A stretch of DNA of 64,000 bases, taken from the NCBI RefSeq assembly GCF_024679095.1, contig NC_066517.1, positions 22,928,540 to 22,992,539 of the forward strand. The letters are read 5' to 3'. How positions within the stretch are numbered: the first letter of the stretch is position 1; each line of letters starts with the position of its first letter. Position numbers and translations under genes: made by a program. The notes beneath the pieces are model-generated. The model made no database searches and had not been told where the DNA came from. It saw only the letters and a list, made by a program, of their open reading frames with translations. Source of the DNA: Eriocheir sinensis (lineage: Eukaryota > Arthropoda > Malacostraca > Decapoda > Varunidae). Below are positions 30,744-41,994 of this stretch, in pieces.

Positions 30744-33700
30744 ATGGAGGACATTGAGGACCTGGTGGGCCTGGACGTGGACGTTCCGCGGCACCGCAAC
30801 TCTGTCATGCCGCGGGTCAGACGCAGGAAGAGGCCACCCGCCGCCGCCATGGAGGTGAGGGGCCGGTGCTGTCACTGATGTTTCTTAGCTTATTGTGAAG
30901 AATGTGGGCGCTCCTCTGTTATATTTTTCCCTAAGTTCATAAATACATACTAGTAACAAGCACTGAGACAATTGAAACTATCATAAGTAGTTAAATTTGA
31001 GTAAGGTAACGTAATATATAAGGGTGCCACTTTCTTTTCCAATATCACCCAGGATTCTCTTGCACAAGCTCAAAAACCACAACTACCTGGACATATCAAA
31101 ACATCTAAGGGCTAATTCATTCCATAAATATACTACAAATATATTCTTCCTGGAATTTTAGTGACGTTAAAGGTTCTCAGGCATGAATACTCTTGTGGCT
31201 CACTAAATAACAAGTTAGTATGTATTTATATCCTCATTACCAAGTTGCCCTATTAAGATATTAGTAAAGATGTCATGCTCACCTCTCCTAACCAAATGTC
31301 ACCTGCAGGAGGATGAGGAGGCAAGGTGCAATGATACGTGTGACAGCATTGTGCCGGGAACTCAGCGCATCTACCTCAAGACCTGGGGATGTGCACACAA
31401 CAGCTCTGATGGCGAGTACATGGCAGGACAGCTGTCGGCGTATGGCTACAAAATTGTGGGTGAGTGGTAGGGACTTGGCTGTCATATATTACTGAACCTC
31501 CAACCATGCCAGTGATGCAGAGTAATTCTTATCTTGTTTTTCATAGTATTCTTTATATAACGGTGCAGCGTTGTGTTTGTACTACATGGTGAGAGTTCAT
31601 AAGGTACTCTTACTATGATTGTTTTAAGGTTTTCACTTAGTATGGACCCTGTGATTGATTATCTTTCTTTATATTTACTTAGTTTGTGGAGGTGAGTTAA
31701 ACTTTATTATTTCCCATTGTCTTTTTTTATCCCCAGAGGACAAGTTGGCAGCTGACGTGTGGCTTCTGAACAGCTGCACCGTCAAGAACCCTGCAGAGGA
31801 CCACTTCCGCAATGAGATCAAGGCTGGCAGGGAGGCAGGCAAGAAGGTGGTGGTGGCTGGCTGTGTGCCTCAAGGTAGGAAGGACAGAGGAGGGGCTTAC
31901 TCTGCTTTGAGTAAGAGGGCTTGAAAAAGTAAGGGTTAGGAAGATAAATAAAGAGGAACAGAAGCAAAGGGTTCAGAAGGGAGCGAGGAAATGGTCAGGA
32001 ACAGTAGTAGTTATAATTTATTTACTGAAACAAATAGTACAGCAATTACCAGACTGAGATAACAGAACCTTTATGTCCTCACAGGGGCACCACGCTCTGA
32101 GTTCCTGGACGGCCTGAGCATCATTGGGGTACAGCAGATCGACCGAGTGGTGGAGGTGGTGGAAGAGACACTCAAAGGTGGGTGAGTCTCTGTAACACAC
32201 TGAGAAAACATCCTCTGACACACACACAAACTCTGGAATGAGCAAATATTTCATCAATGCCTTTAGGTTTGTTTTTTCAGGTAATTCTTAGACTCTTAGG
32301 TTAAAAAAGGAGGAGAGAAAGCTGGTATTTCATCACTATTCCATTGATGTCACTCGTCTTATCAATGCCACTCAATTTTGTTCATCCAGGCAACTCCGTG
32401 AGACTCTTAGGCCAGAAGAAGGAAGGAGGAAAGAAGACAGGCGGTGCGTCGCTACTCCTGCCCAAAGTGAGAAGGAACCCCCTCATTGAGATCATCTCCA
32501 TCAACACCGGCTGCCTCAACCAGTGCTCCTACTGCAAGACCAAGCACGCCCGCGGGGAACTGGGCTCTTATCCTATAGGTGAAGAGCTTGATTCCTTACG
32601 TAGAATTGTAGTCATGGAAAGAGAGTGGTTAAAGGGATCGATGTTTTCCTTATCTTTTGAAGGAGGAGGGAACTTCTTGATTGAGGAGATGAGGATATTG
32701 TTAAAAGTTTCTCCATATTTGTTTGTTGTGTATTTACTTGTGTATGCTTGCTTATATATTTGTTTGGTCACTTGTTCATTGAGTTATTCTACAGAGGAGG
32801 TTGTGCTATCGTCAAAAGTCCTTCTCTTTGCTGTGAATTTATTCTTTTGTTTCTTTATTTCTTTATTTATTTACTTATTCATTTACTTTTACTGCATTTA
32901 CTACTGCTGACATTCATTTATTTACTCATTCACTGCAAAGAAGACTGTACTATTGTCAAAACTCCTACTATTTGTTTGAGTATTTGCTATTTTGTTTGTT
33001 TATTCACTTATTTACTTACCCATATGTTTATTCTGCAGAGGAGATTGTGGAGCGAGCCAGACAGTCATTCAGCGAGGGCGTGTGTGAAGTGTGGCTGACG
33101 TCCGAAGACACCGGGGCGTACGGGCGGGACATCGGCGTCACGCTTCCCGAGCTGCTGTGGCAGTTGGTGGAGGTTATACCCGAGGGCTGCCGACTGAGAC
33201 TGGGCATGACCAATCCGCCGTACATCCTCGACCACCTACAGGCAAGACTAAGAACCATATTGTTGGCACAGATTTGGCCTTCACTGGTAGCCTGGTAACA
33301 TGTACTCCCAGGTCTTTTTCTGCCTCTGTGGTGGATAGTGGAGTATTTCCCATATGGTATTGGTATGCTGGATATCCCCTCCCAAGGTGCATGACTACAT
33401 TTTTCTTCATTGAATTGTAGCAGCCACTTTTTTTTCTATTCCTGTAGCTTGGTGATGTCTGCTTGTTGGAAATCCTCAGTCAAAGGGCTAAAATATTTTC
33501 ATCCTACATTTCCTTACATCAATCCTCTTTCTTTGGGTTTGAATGCAATGACTCCTTCAACCCATCACTTGATCCTTCCTTTTCCTCTCCCTCGCAGGAC
33601 GTGGCAGAGATCATGACCATCCTCAAGTCCTTTTCCTTGGGTTTGAATGCACTAACTCCTTCAATCCATCGCTCAAATCCTCTTTTTCCTCTCCTCGCAG

Positions 33701-35447
33701 GACATGGTAGAGATCGTGAAGCATCCTCAAGTCCTTTTCTTTGGGTTTGAATGCACTAACTCCTTCAATCCATCACTCAAATCCTCTTTTTCCTCTCCTC
33801 GCAGGACATGGTAGAGATCATGAAGCATCCTCAAGTCCTTTTCTTTGGGTTTGAATGCACTAACTCCTTCAATCCATCACTCAAATCCTCTTTTTCCTTC
33901 CCCTCGCAGGACATGGTAGAGATCATGAAGCATCCTCAAGTCCTTTTCTTTGGGTTTGAATGCACTAACTCCCTCAATCCATCACTCAAATCCTCTTTTT
34001 CTTCTCCTCGCAGGACATGGTAGGGATCATGAAGCATCCTCAAGTCCTTTTCTTTGGGTTTGAATGCACTAACTCCTTCAATCCATCACTCAAACACTCT
34101 TTTTCCTTCCCCTCGCAGGACATGGTAGAGATCGTGAAGCATCCTCAAGTCCTTTTCTTTGGGTTTGAATGCACTAACTCCTTCAATCCATCACTCAAAT
34201 CCTCTTTTTCCTCTCCTCGCAGGACATGGCAGAGATCATGAAGCTCTCTCTCTCTGCTTTTGCTCTTGCTGTACAGGTGACCCATTGGCCTTAATATTGG
34301 CACACTTGTAAAAAAGTAAAAAACAAAACAAGCAGTACCCATTAAAATCGTCCTTTGGTTTCAGTGCAATAACTCCTTCAAGCCATCAATCAGTCCTTCC
34401 TTTTCCTCTCCTCGCAGGACATGGCAGAGATTATGAAGCACCCTCGAGTCTACGCCTTCCTTCACGTGCCAGTCCAGTCCGGCAGCGATGGGGTGCTGGG
34501 TGAGATGAGGCGCGAGTACACGGTGAAAGACTTCAGCACTGTCGTGGACTTCCTGAAGGAGAGGTGAAGGGCATGTCTGGGGGTCTGAGAAAGGGAGAGA
34601 ATCAGAGAGTTAGCAATAGAGGGGAAAACAGTTGGAGAAGTGTGTGTGAGAGAGAAGCAGAGAGTAAGGGAGTTAGCTGTACAGAATAAGGAAAGAAGGA
34701 AAGCAGGTCGAGAAACATAAGGAAAGGAAGAGAGAGAATCAGAGAGAAAGAGTTAGCAATAGAGGGGAAAACAGTTGGAGAAGTGTGTGTGAGAGAGAAG
34801 CAGAGAGTAAGGGAGTTAGCTGTACAGAATAAGGAAAGAAGGAAAGCAGGTCGAGAAACATAAGGAAAGGAAGAGAGAGAATCAGAGAGAAAGAGTTAGC
34901 AATAGAGAGGAAAACAGTTGGAGAAGTGTGTGAGAGAGAAGCAGAGAGTAAGGGAGTTAGACAGAATAAGGAAAGAAGGAAAGCAGGTCGAGAAACATAA
35001 GGAAAGGAAGAGAGAATCAGAGAGAAAGAGTTAGCAATAGAGGGAAAACAGTTGGAGAAGTGTGTGTGAGAGAAGCAGAGAGTAAGGAGTTAGACAGAAT
35101 AAGGAAAGAAGGAAAGCAGGTCGAGAAACATAAGGAAAGGAAGAGAGAGAATCAGAGAGAAAGAGTTAGCAATAGAGAGGAAAACAGTTGGAGAAGTGTG
35201 TGTGTGAGAGTTAGGGAGTGAGGGAGGGAGTTAGGTGTACAGAATAAGGAAAGAAGGAAAGCAGCTAGAGAAAGATGAGGAAAGGAAGAGTGTGAATGTA
35301 AGGATGAGAGATAATTAGAGAGTGAGAGAGACTTTGCTGTACATAAGAAGGAAAGAAGTGAGCGTACAAAAGAGAGGAAGTCAGGCATGATTGGTATTTA
35401 AAGTTATGTTATGGGAGCGGCGAGTAGCGGGCTTTTATTTATTTATT

Positions 35448-35482
<35 letters not shown>

Positions 35483-37577
35483 TTTTTGGTACTCTTTTTG
35501 TTGCCCTTGAGCCATGTCCTTCAATGTAAAAAAAAAGAAAAAAATATATAAAAATCACTAACCTTGTTCCGCCACCACCGTCCATGCCTCCAGGGTGCCG
35601 GGCATAACCATCGCCACGGACATCATCTGCGGCTTCCCCACCGAGACCGAGGAGGACTTTGAGGGGACGCTGGACCTCTGCCGCAAGTACAAGTTCCCGT
35701 CCCTGTTCATCAACCAGTTCTACCCGCGGCCCGGCACCCCAGCGGCCAGGATGCAGAGAATACCCACCAAGGAGGTCAGAAGGAGGAGGAGGAGAAGGAG
35801 GTAGAGGAGAGATCATTGTCTGCCATATTGAAAAAGACATCATCCGTTGTACGACTTTATGATAGAAATAGTTACAAAATATCACTTGTCATCATAATAC
35901 TTCATCAAAATAACACTAAAAAACACTTACAAAAAACACATTAGATCCATTCTACTACTAATGATAAAAACAGTTACAAAATATCACTTGTCATCATAAT
36001 ACTTCATCAAAATAACACTAAAAAACACTTACAGAAAACACATTAGATCCATTGTACTACTTAATGATAAAAACAGTTACAAAATATCACTTGTCATCAT
36101 AATACTTCATCAAAATAACACTTAAAACACTTACAAAAAACACATTAGATCCATTCTACTACTTAATGATAAAAACAGTTACAAAATATCACTTGTCATC
36201 ATAATACTTCATAAAATAACACTTAAAAACACTTACAGAAAACACATTAGATCCATTCTACTACTTAATGATAAAAACAGTTACAAAATATCACTTGTCA
36301 TCATAATACTTCATAAAAATAACACTAAATTAAAAACACTTACAAAAAACACATTAGATCCATTGTACTACTTAATGATAGAAAGAGTTACAAAATATCG
36401 CTTGTCATCTTACTTCATAAAAATAACACTAAATTAAAAACACCTACAAAAAACACATTACATCCATTGTACTACATATTGATAACCTCACTTAAGAAAA
36501 AAACACTTAACACTTCTTGTACCACTAAATAAATAAATAAAAGATCAAGAAAATACTCAAAAAACACAAAAAAAACACTTCTCTGCAGGTTAAAAATCGA
36601 ACGCGGCGCCTGACCGACCTCTTCCAGTCCTACCGTCCCTATGACCACAAGCTCGGGGAGAGGCAGACTGTACTGGTGACAGAGGAATCGCATGACAAGC
36701 AGCACTGGGTGGGCCACAACAAGTACTACGAGCAGGTAACGGTGACTTGTTTTCCTATACTAGAAGGACGTAATCTGACAGCAATAGAGAATGTGAGAGA
36801 GAGAGAGAGAGGGAGAGGAAAGAATACTCCATAACTTGATGCACAGATTATGATTATTATTGTTATTTGTCTTTCTATACCAAAAGGACATAATCTGAGG
36901 ACAATAGGAAAAGAGAGAGTAAGGAGAGAGGGAGGGAAAGGGAGAGAGTGAGAGGGAAATAGAGAGAGAGTAAGGGAAAGAGAGAGAGTGTAAGTTTAAA
37001 GAGAGAGAAGGGAAAAGAAAGAGAGAGAGAGTAAGGGAAAAAGAGAGAAGGGAAAAGAAAGAGAGAGTGGAATTAAAGTTCAGAAACGGAAGAGGAGGAG
37101 CGTTTATCAGGAATTTTATGTTGTTGTTGTTGTTATTACCCTTAAACTCCCTTCCTCACTGTAAAAAAATAAATAAATAAACTGCCTGTTATCCATTCTT
37201 TATACAATACATCCATAGACACATTTTTCTCGTTCCATTTACTTTAGTTTAGTTTATCCTCACAGGTGTTGGTGCCGCAGAAGGACGACTACCTCGGGAA
37301 GCTCGTTGAAGTGGAGATCATCGAGACCGGGAAACACTACATGCGAGGCCGCCCCATAGACACCAGCCGGCCCATGCCCCCGTCCATCGCCGAGCCCCTG
37401 GCCAGAGGTGCTGTCTCAGGCCTGGCGGGGGTGGGGGCGGGGAGAGAGGAGATTCACCACGCCAAGCAGGATCTAATGAAGCAGGAGCGTTACATCATCC
37501 TAAGCTTCGTCCTGCTCATCTCGGCCCTCCTGGTGAAGCTTCTCTGGGTGTGCTTCAAGATGCTCAAGGACCTCTGA
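30744..37577 (+). CDS. CDKAL1: CDKAL1 tRNA-t6A37 methylthiotransferase, 10 exons, 556 aa
   Basis: Exons: 30744-30854, 31309-31459, 31737-31874, 32085-32177, 32390-32578, 33039-33241, 34418-34563, 35594-35774, 36589-36735, 37266-37577. All phases close; intron 6 has a GC donor. The enzyme is a radical-SAM Fe-S protein that converts t6A37 to ms2t6A37 in tRNA-Lys(UUU). The auxiliary-cluster cysteines are Cys65 (TWGC), Cys101 ([13 protein letters not shown]) and Cys130 (AGCVPQ). The radical-SAM motif is C206-x3-C210-x2-C213 ([16 protein letters not shown]). Strongly conserved blocks include [43 protein letters not shown] and [20 protein letters not shown] domain lies at about 395-465. A hydrophobic segment at about 529-548 ([20 protein letters not shown]) near the C-terminus fits the tail anchor that holds CDKAL1 on the ER. 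The human protein is 579 aa. The start is supported by [13 protein letters not shown] acidic N-terminus and VMPRVRRRK. Confidence 0.95.
32265..32345 (+). pseudogene. Degenerate copy of CDKAL1 exon 5 acceptor edge
   Basis: After ttgttttttcag, the segment gtaattcttagactcttagg and ggaggagagaaag align with the true exon 5 start at 32390 (gcaactccgtgagactctta, ggaggaaagaag). The upstream intron also aligns. It contains in-frame stops. Confidence 0.7.
33264..33492 (-). mobile_element. RT-fragment TTAA-type element, single 99-bp unit, degraded ends
   Basis: Minus strand: [20 protein letters not shown] and [15 protein letters not shown] match the units at 2.2 and 11.6 kb, present once. The outer ends are mutated (agccctttgac for TTAACCCCTTCAC). 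It lies in CDKAL1 intron 6, starting 22 bp after the GC donor. Confidence 0.75.
33598..34260 (+). repeat. Seven tandem decoy copies of the CDKAL1 exon 7 acceptor and 5' edge
   Basis: The junction ctcgcag/GACATGGYAGAGATC occurs at 33598, 33701, 33805, 33910, 34014, 34119 and 34223 (103-105 bp steps). The genuine exon starts at 34418. Each unit holds a full pyrimidine tract, the CAG and about 30 nt of exon sequence ([10 protein letters not shown]), then diverges into unit-specific intron sequence. Only the last copy continues into the real exon with a donor. Confidence 0.9.
34590..35390. repeat. ~140-bp purine-rich array, CDKAL1 intron 7
   Basis: The anchor gagttagcaatagag recurs near 34605, 34748, 34893, 35028 and 35164. 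It is followed by gaaaacagttggagaagtgt and aggaaagaaggaaagcaggt. About five copies with progressive decay. Confidence 0.85.
35405..35560 (+). mobile_element. GGGAGCGG-family dispersed repeat with ATTT microsatellite
   Basis: tgggagcggcgagtagcggg is followed by (ATTT)n, then ttgttgcccttgagcc and an A-rich tail. It ends about 40 bp before exon 8. Confidence 0.7.
35860..36480. repeat. ~102-bp array, about 6 copies, CDKAL1 intron 8
   Basis: The unit gttacaaaatatcacttgtc ... aaacacattagatccattct recurs from about 35871 to 36470. The copies are highly similar. Confidence 0.88.
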
Positions 37578-37800
37578 GGGTTGTGGAGGCTGATAAAGTG
37601 ACCAGTTGACAGGTTTTGTGCCTTTGTCTGATGTTGAGTGAATATACTGCCTGTCACGGAGGTCTTGAGTGTTTTATTGCGTCTTGTCAAGATAAGGATG
37701 ATAGCGTGAGTAAGCTGATAAGGGCTGATTTTATGCTCTGCTCTTCTTTCTTCCACTTCTTTTCTTTGTTAATAGTCTTTCATTCTCAGGGTCGAACTTA
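37578..37800 (+). other. CDKAL1 3' UTR start
   Basis: This is unique sequence directly after the TGA at 37575-37577. No canonical AATAAA was seen within it, so the 3' end is not assigned. Confidence 0.4.
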
Positions 37801-37819
37801 CAATGATCCTCCTCTATCT

Positions 37820-38960
37820 TGCTCTATCCAGTGCTATTTCTTCCTTTAGTTTTATTTCTATTTTATTTTATTTTTGTATTATTATTATTGTTCCTCTCCA
37901 TGCTTTCCTTTCTCAGTTTCCATCCTTCATTCTTCTTTTTCTTCAACTGTAGTTCATCGTCTCCCATTCTTGTGGTCAAATTTGCAATGATCTTCCTCTA
38001 TCTTGATCTGTCCAGTGCTAATCCACTTTCTATTTCTAACACTTCCAAGCCTTTTTTCACTGTTCCTCTCCCTCCTTTCTCTGATTTCATCCTTTGTTCT
38101 TTCTTCATTTCCTTCATCTGTTGTTTATCATCCCATTCTTCTGGTCAAACTTGCAATGATCCTCCTCCTTTTTGCTCCGTCCAGTGCAAATCTTTCCTCT
38201 TTTTTCAACACTTCCAAGTCTTCTGCACTGTTCTCTGTTTTTATCCTTCAATCTTCTTTCTTCTTTTTTTTCTTCATTTGTAGCCCATCTTCTCTCATTC
38301 TTGGGGTTAAACTTCCAATGATCCTTCTCCTTCTTGCTCCTTTAATTTATCACTGTTCCTCTCCATGTTCTCCTTTCTCGGTCTACATCCTTCGTTCTTT
38401 TTCATTTTCTTCATCTGTAGTCCATCTTCTCCCATTCTTGTGGTCAAACTTGCAATGATCCTCCTCCTTTTTGCTCCGTCCAGTGCAAATCTTTCCTCTT
38501 TTTTCAACACTTCCAAGTCTTCTGCACTGTTCTCTGTTTTTATCCTTCAATCTTCTTTCTTCTTTTTTTTCTTCATTTGGAGCCCATTTTCTCTCATTCT
38601 TGGGGTTAAACTTCCAATGATCCTTCTCCTTCTTGCTCCTTTAATTTATCACTGTTCCTCTCCATGTTCTCCTTTCTCTGTTTACATCCTTCGTTCTTTT
38701 TCTTTTTCTTCATCTGTAGTCCATCTTCTCCCATTCTTGTGGTCAAACTTGCAATGATCCTCCTCCTTTTTGCTCCGTCCAGTGCAAATCTTTCCTCTTT
38801 TTTCAACACTTCCAAGTCTTCTGCACTGTTCTCTGTTTTTATCCTTCAATCTTCTTTCTTCTTTTTTTTCTTCATTTGTAGTCCATCTTCTCCCATTCTT
38901 GTGGTCAAACTTGCAATGATCCTTCTCCTCCTTGCTCAACACTTCCAAGACTTGTTACAC
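37820..38960. repeat. ~300-bp tandem array, pyrimidine-rich
   Basis: The sequence ggtcaaacttgcaatgatcc recurs near 38142, 38441, 38742 and 38904. It is accompanied by gtgcaaatctttcctctttt and cactgttcctctccatgt blocks. Open frames of 130-154 aa across it are Phe/Ser/Leu-rich artefacts. Confidence 0.8.
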
Positions 38961-39064
38961 TGTTCCTCTCCATGTCCTCCTTCATTCCTCCCTACATTTC
39001 ACTCATTCACAATCACACTGTTTTATTTTCGGTGTATAACAAAATCATTTCTTCCAGCTTTATC

Positions 39065-39160
39065 ATATCAGGAGCAGTGGATAGCAGGCTTTTTATTTTT
39101 ATTTTTATGTTTATGCCCTTGACCTACTTCCTCTGGTGTAAGAAAGTGTCATATGAATCC
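39065..39160 (+). mobile_element. GGGAGCGG-family dispersed repeat, diverged
   Basis: caggagcagtggatagcagg, a T/A-rich stretch and tgcccttgacctacttcctc match the family seen at 9.6 kb. Confidence 0.5.
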
Positions 39161-39454
39161 TATACCAAGGGGATGATAGGTATTGGTACATAGATATATT
39201 TTTTCATGCCATAAGAGGAGGTCGGGGCATTTATTTGGGTCTATTGTCCTGCCATTTCTGTGCCTCCCTCATTAGTAACTCATAATCTTGTACTGTAAGT
39301 GTGTAGTGTGATTTGTTTTTCTTTAGATGCACAGATTTGATGCCCCCTAAGGTGAAAAAAAATGGTGTTATGAGGTCACGGAGTATCGGAGCATGTGACA
39401 CCTTGCTATCTGTCCCTCAGTCACGCGCCTCATTCTATCTGAGTCACCCCTTCT

Positions 39455-39650
39455 CACCGTTGCCAGATTATCGTACTCAGCCTCGTATTTACCGGTTTCT
39501 GAGCCACAGCCAATAAAAAACACCAATAATTAACCGTTTTAACGATAACTATGTATGAAGACAGTTATTGGGGTCGAGGAGGCAGTTTTGAAGTCGGAAA
39601 TCAGCAAATGTAAGAGCTTAAGTACGACAATCTGGCAATGTTGATTTCTA
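39455..39650. mobile_element. GCCAGAT-TIR MITE, well preserved
   Basis: The left end is ccgttgccagattatcgtac and the right end taagtacgacaatctggcaa. The centre ttaaccgttttaacgataac is itself near-palindromic. About 190 bp, non-coding. Confidence 0.8.
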
Positions 39651-40324
39651 CCTGAGTCACCCCTTCTGCCCTTCACTCAGTATATATGATTGCAAAATAC
39701 GATGGTCAGATCAGCTTTAGGAACGTCAAAAACATCTATAATCATGGAGAAGAATGACTGAATATCCCTTTTTTTCGTGTGGGTGAGAGCTTGGGGTCAG
39801 AAATCTGGATATATAAAATGCTCGAGTCTGGTAACACGTTCAGGGTCATCCCCCAGTTCAAGGGTTTCTCTTCCCGATAAAGAAACAAGCAAGCTCAAGT
39901 TCATAGCTTTAGCACTCAAGGTCAATGTTTAGCAGTCTGCGGTTCTGTCATTCTCATCTCAAGAGCTAGTATTTATTAATGGGTTCTCCCTCACCATATA
40001 TAGGACTAACGAGACGGAGTGAGCACCGCCGCCATGCGCAGTTAGAGCGTATATATATGCTATACCCCTTTACTTACTTATCTATCGCCAATTTTCGCCT
40101 GAGATGATGATAATTACATATATTAAGTTTGTCTACATGCTCGATTAGGGAATTTAAAGACCATTTAAACATTCGACGCCCAAGCTATTTAATATCCTAT
40201 AAATTTTTTTCTACCTCCTCTTCTTCCTTTTCCTAATCCTCTAACTCCTCTTTTCCCTCCTTTTGCGAGTGTTCTTCTTCCTTATTATTCTCTTTCCTCA
40301 ATTCTTCTTAGTTTATCTTTTATA

Positions 40325-40520
40325 TTTAACAATTAAGGCTTTCGTAGGATTTGTGGGAGGCATTTCCAGGGGTAGTTTTATGACCCTCGTGGTAGTTTGA
40401 TAAAGTTTCTGCAACATGAATTAACGTAAAGAAACAGTTAATTATTGCATGGGACGCGTTTCACCTCTCTTTTGGCCTTTAGTTAGAAATTATTGGTGTA
40501 AGAGAATGATTGAGTGGTTG
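40325..40520. mobile_element. PIF-like element fragment
   Basis: It contains aaggctttcgtaggatttgt, ggcatttccaggggtagttt and tgaccctcgtggtagttt, and then a diverged tail. Confidence 0.65.
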
Positions 40521-40804
40521 GTAGTTTATATAGTTGCAGGTATATACAACAAAGGAGAAAGGAAGAATTATAATTAACACATGCCATTCCAATCCCCAGG
40601 CAGTATATAGTATGATACGAAGCGTCTAAATGACCCAATAATTAAACTTGTGGCTACTATTTCCCCATGGCTACAATATATTAATTTCGATCGTCATCTC
40701 CCCCACTATCGGTAACCATGAGTGTACTGCTGACAATATAATGACCCACGGACCTTTATCTCATCATCTCAAGAGGTTATAAAGAGAGCGATCGAGGCTT
40801 CGGT

Positions 40805-41135
40805 CACCTGATTATATTAATATGCTGTTCGTGTTTGTTAATGATACACGACTTCATTGTTAACGATACGGATACATAATTTGATGAAAAGACCAGATTT
40901 TCAAAGATATGGTTATTAAAGCTGATTATGTTGTTTTCGTGTTTGTTAATGATACACGACTTCATTATTAACGATACAGGTAACATAATTTGATGAAAAG
41001 ACCCGTAGATTTCCAAAGATGTAATTATTGAAGCTGATTATGGTGTTTTCATGTTTGCTAATGATACACGAATGATTATATTTTATTATTAGCGATGCAG
41101 TAACATAATTTGACGTAAGATATCGTTAAACAGTT
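40805..41135. repeat. ~118-bp array, 3 copies
   Basis: gtttgttaatgatacacgac recurs near 40834 and 40942 and, diverged, near 41055. Each copy is followed by acgatac...taacataatttga. Confidence 0.8.
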
Positions 41136-41694
41136 TAATTGACAAAGATACTAACTTATATTTAAAGGGAAAAGCCGAAAAGCCAGTACAGTTTAATTGA
41201 CAAGGACACCAATTTAAGTTATATATCGAGACTTGCATGCTAACCCTAAACAGAAGAATATATATATGCTACATCATGTTCAATAGGCCTGCAACAAAGC
41301 GTAGTTATACAGCTAGTCATAATAATATCACGTGGTGGTTATTATTATTTTTGAGGGGTCAGGCAGATCACACGTTGGACAAAATACAGGCTCTTTTTGG
41401 GTAGAAACAGCTCTGAGTACGACAATCCGGAAAAGCTGTGTTCGGCTAGGCATTGACCCCCCCCCCTACCTAAGAGTTACCAGATTGTCGTACTCAGCGT
41501 ATTGTGTTTCCCGATTTCTGACCCAAAACTGCCACACTCACCCAATAAAACGACATATGACTGCAATTATAATAAAAAAATAATTACGGATGTGTTTTGA
41601 GAAATTAAAGCATAGCAATACGTCCCTTATGCTAACCTGTATCTCGTATTAAAATGCTATGTATCGTACAGCTGCCAAAACTCCTCACCCCCAC

Positions 41695-41890
41695 AAGTAG
41701 AGTTGACAGATTCTCGTCTTCTATTTACACATTTCCGACCCATAAACTATCTCCTGCACCCCAATAACGAGATTCATTAATATTTGTCGTTCAAATGGTT
41801 ACTTACTGATGTCGTTTTGCAATAATTAAGTGTCAAAAACCGGAGAATACAATGTGGTGAAAACGACAATCTGGCATCGTTACCCCCATT
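41695..41890. mobile_element. GCCAGAT-TIR MITE copy close to the tetraspanin 5' end
   Basis: gagttgacagattctcgtct pairs with gaaaacgacaatctggcatc. A pair of outward-facing ends of the same family lies at 41405-41540. Its right end is about 105 bp upstream of the tetraspanin ATG. Confidence 0.65.
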
Positions 41891-41994
41891 TATCCCACCC
41901 TCCCTTCATCCCTCCCCCGCAATCGATAGTGTTAACTTAGCTCTCAGTGGGGTTACACGTTACGTTCTCGCCGCTCCTCAACCAAGCCGCCAAG

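Noticed and set aside
37819..39122. Overlapping 130-154-aa ORFs
   Set aside because: Phe/Ser/Leu-rich products of the ~300-bp CT-rich array downstream of CDKAL1.
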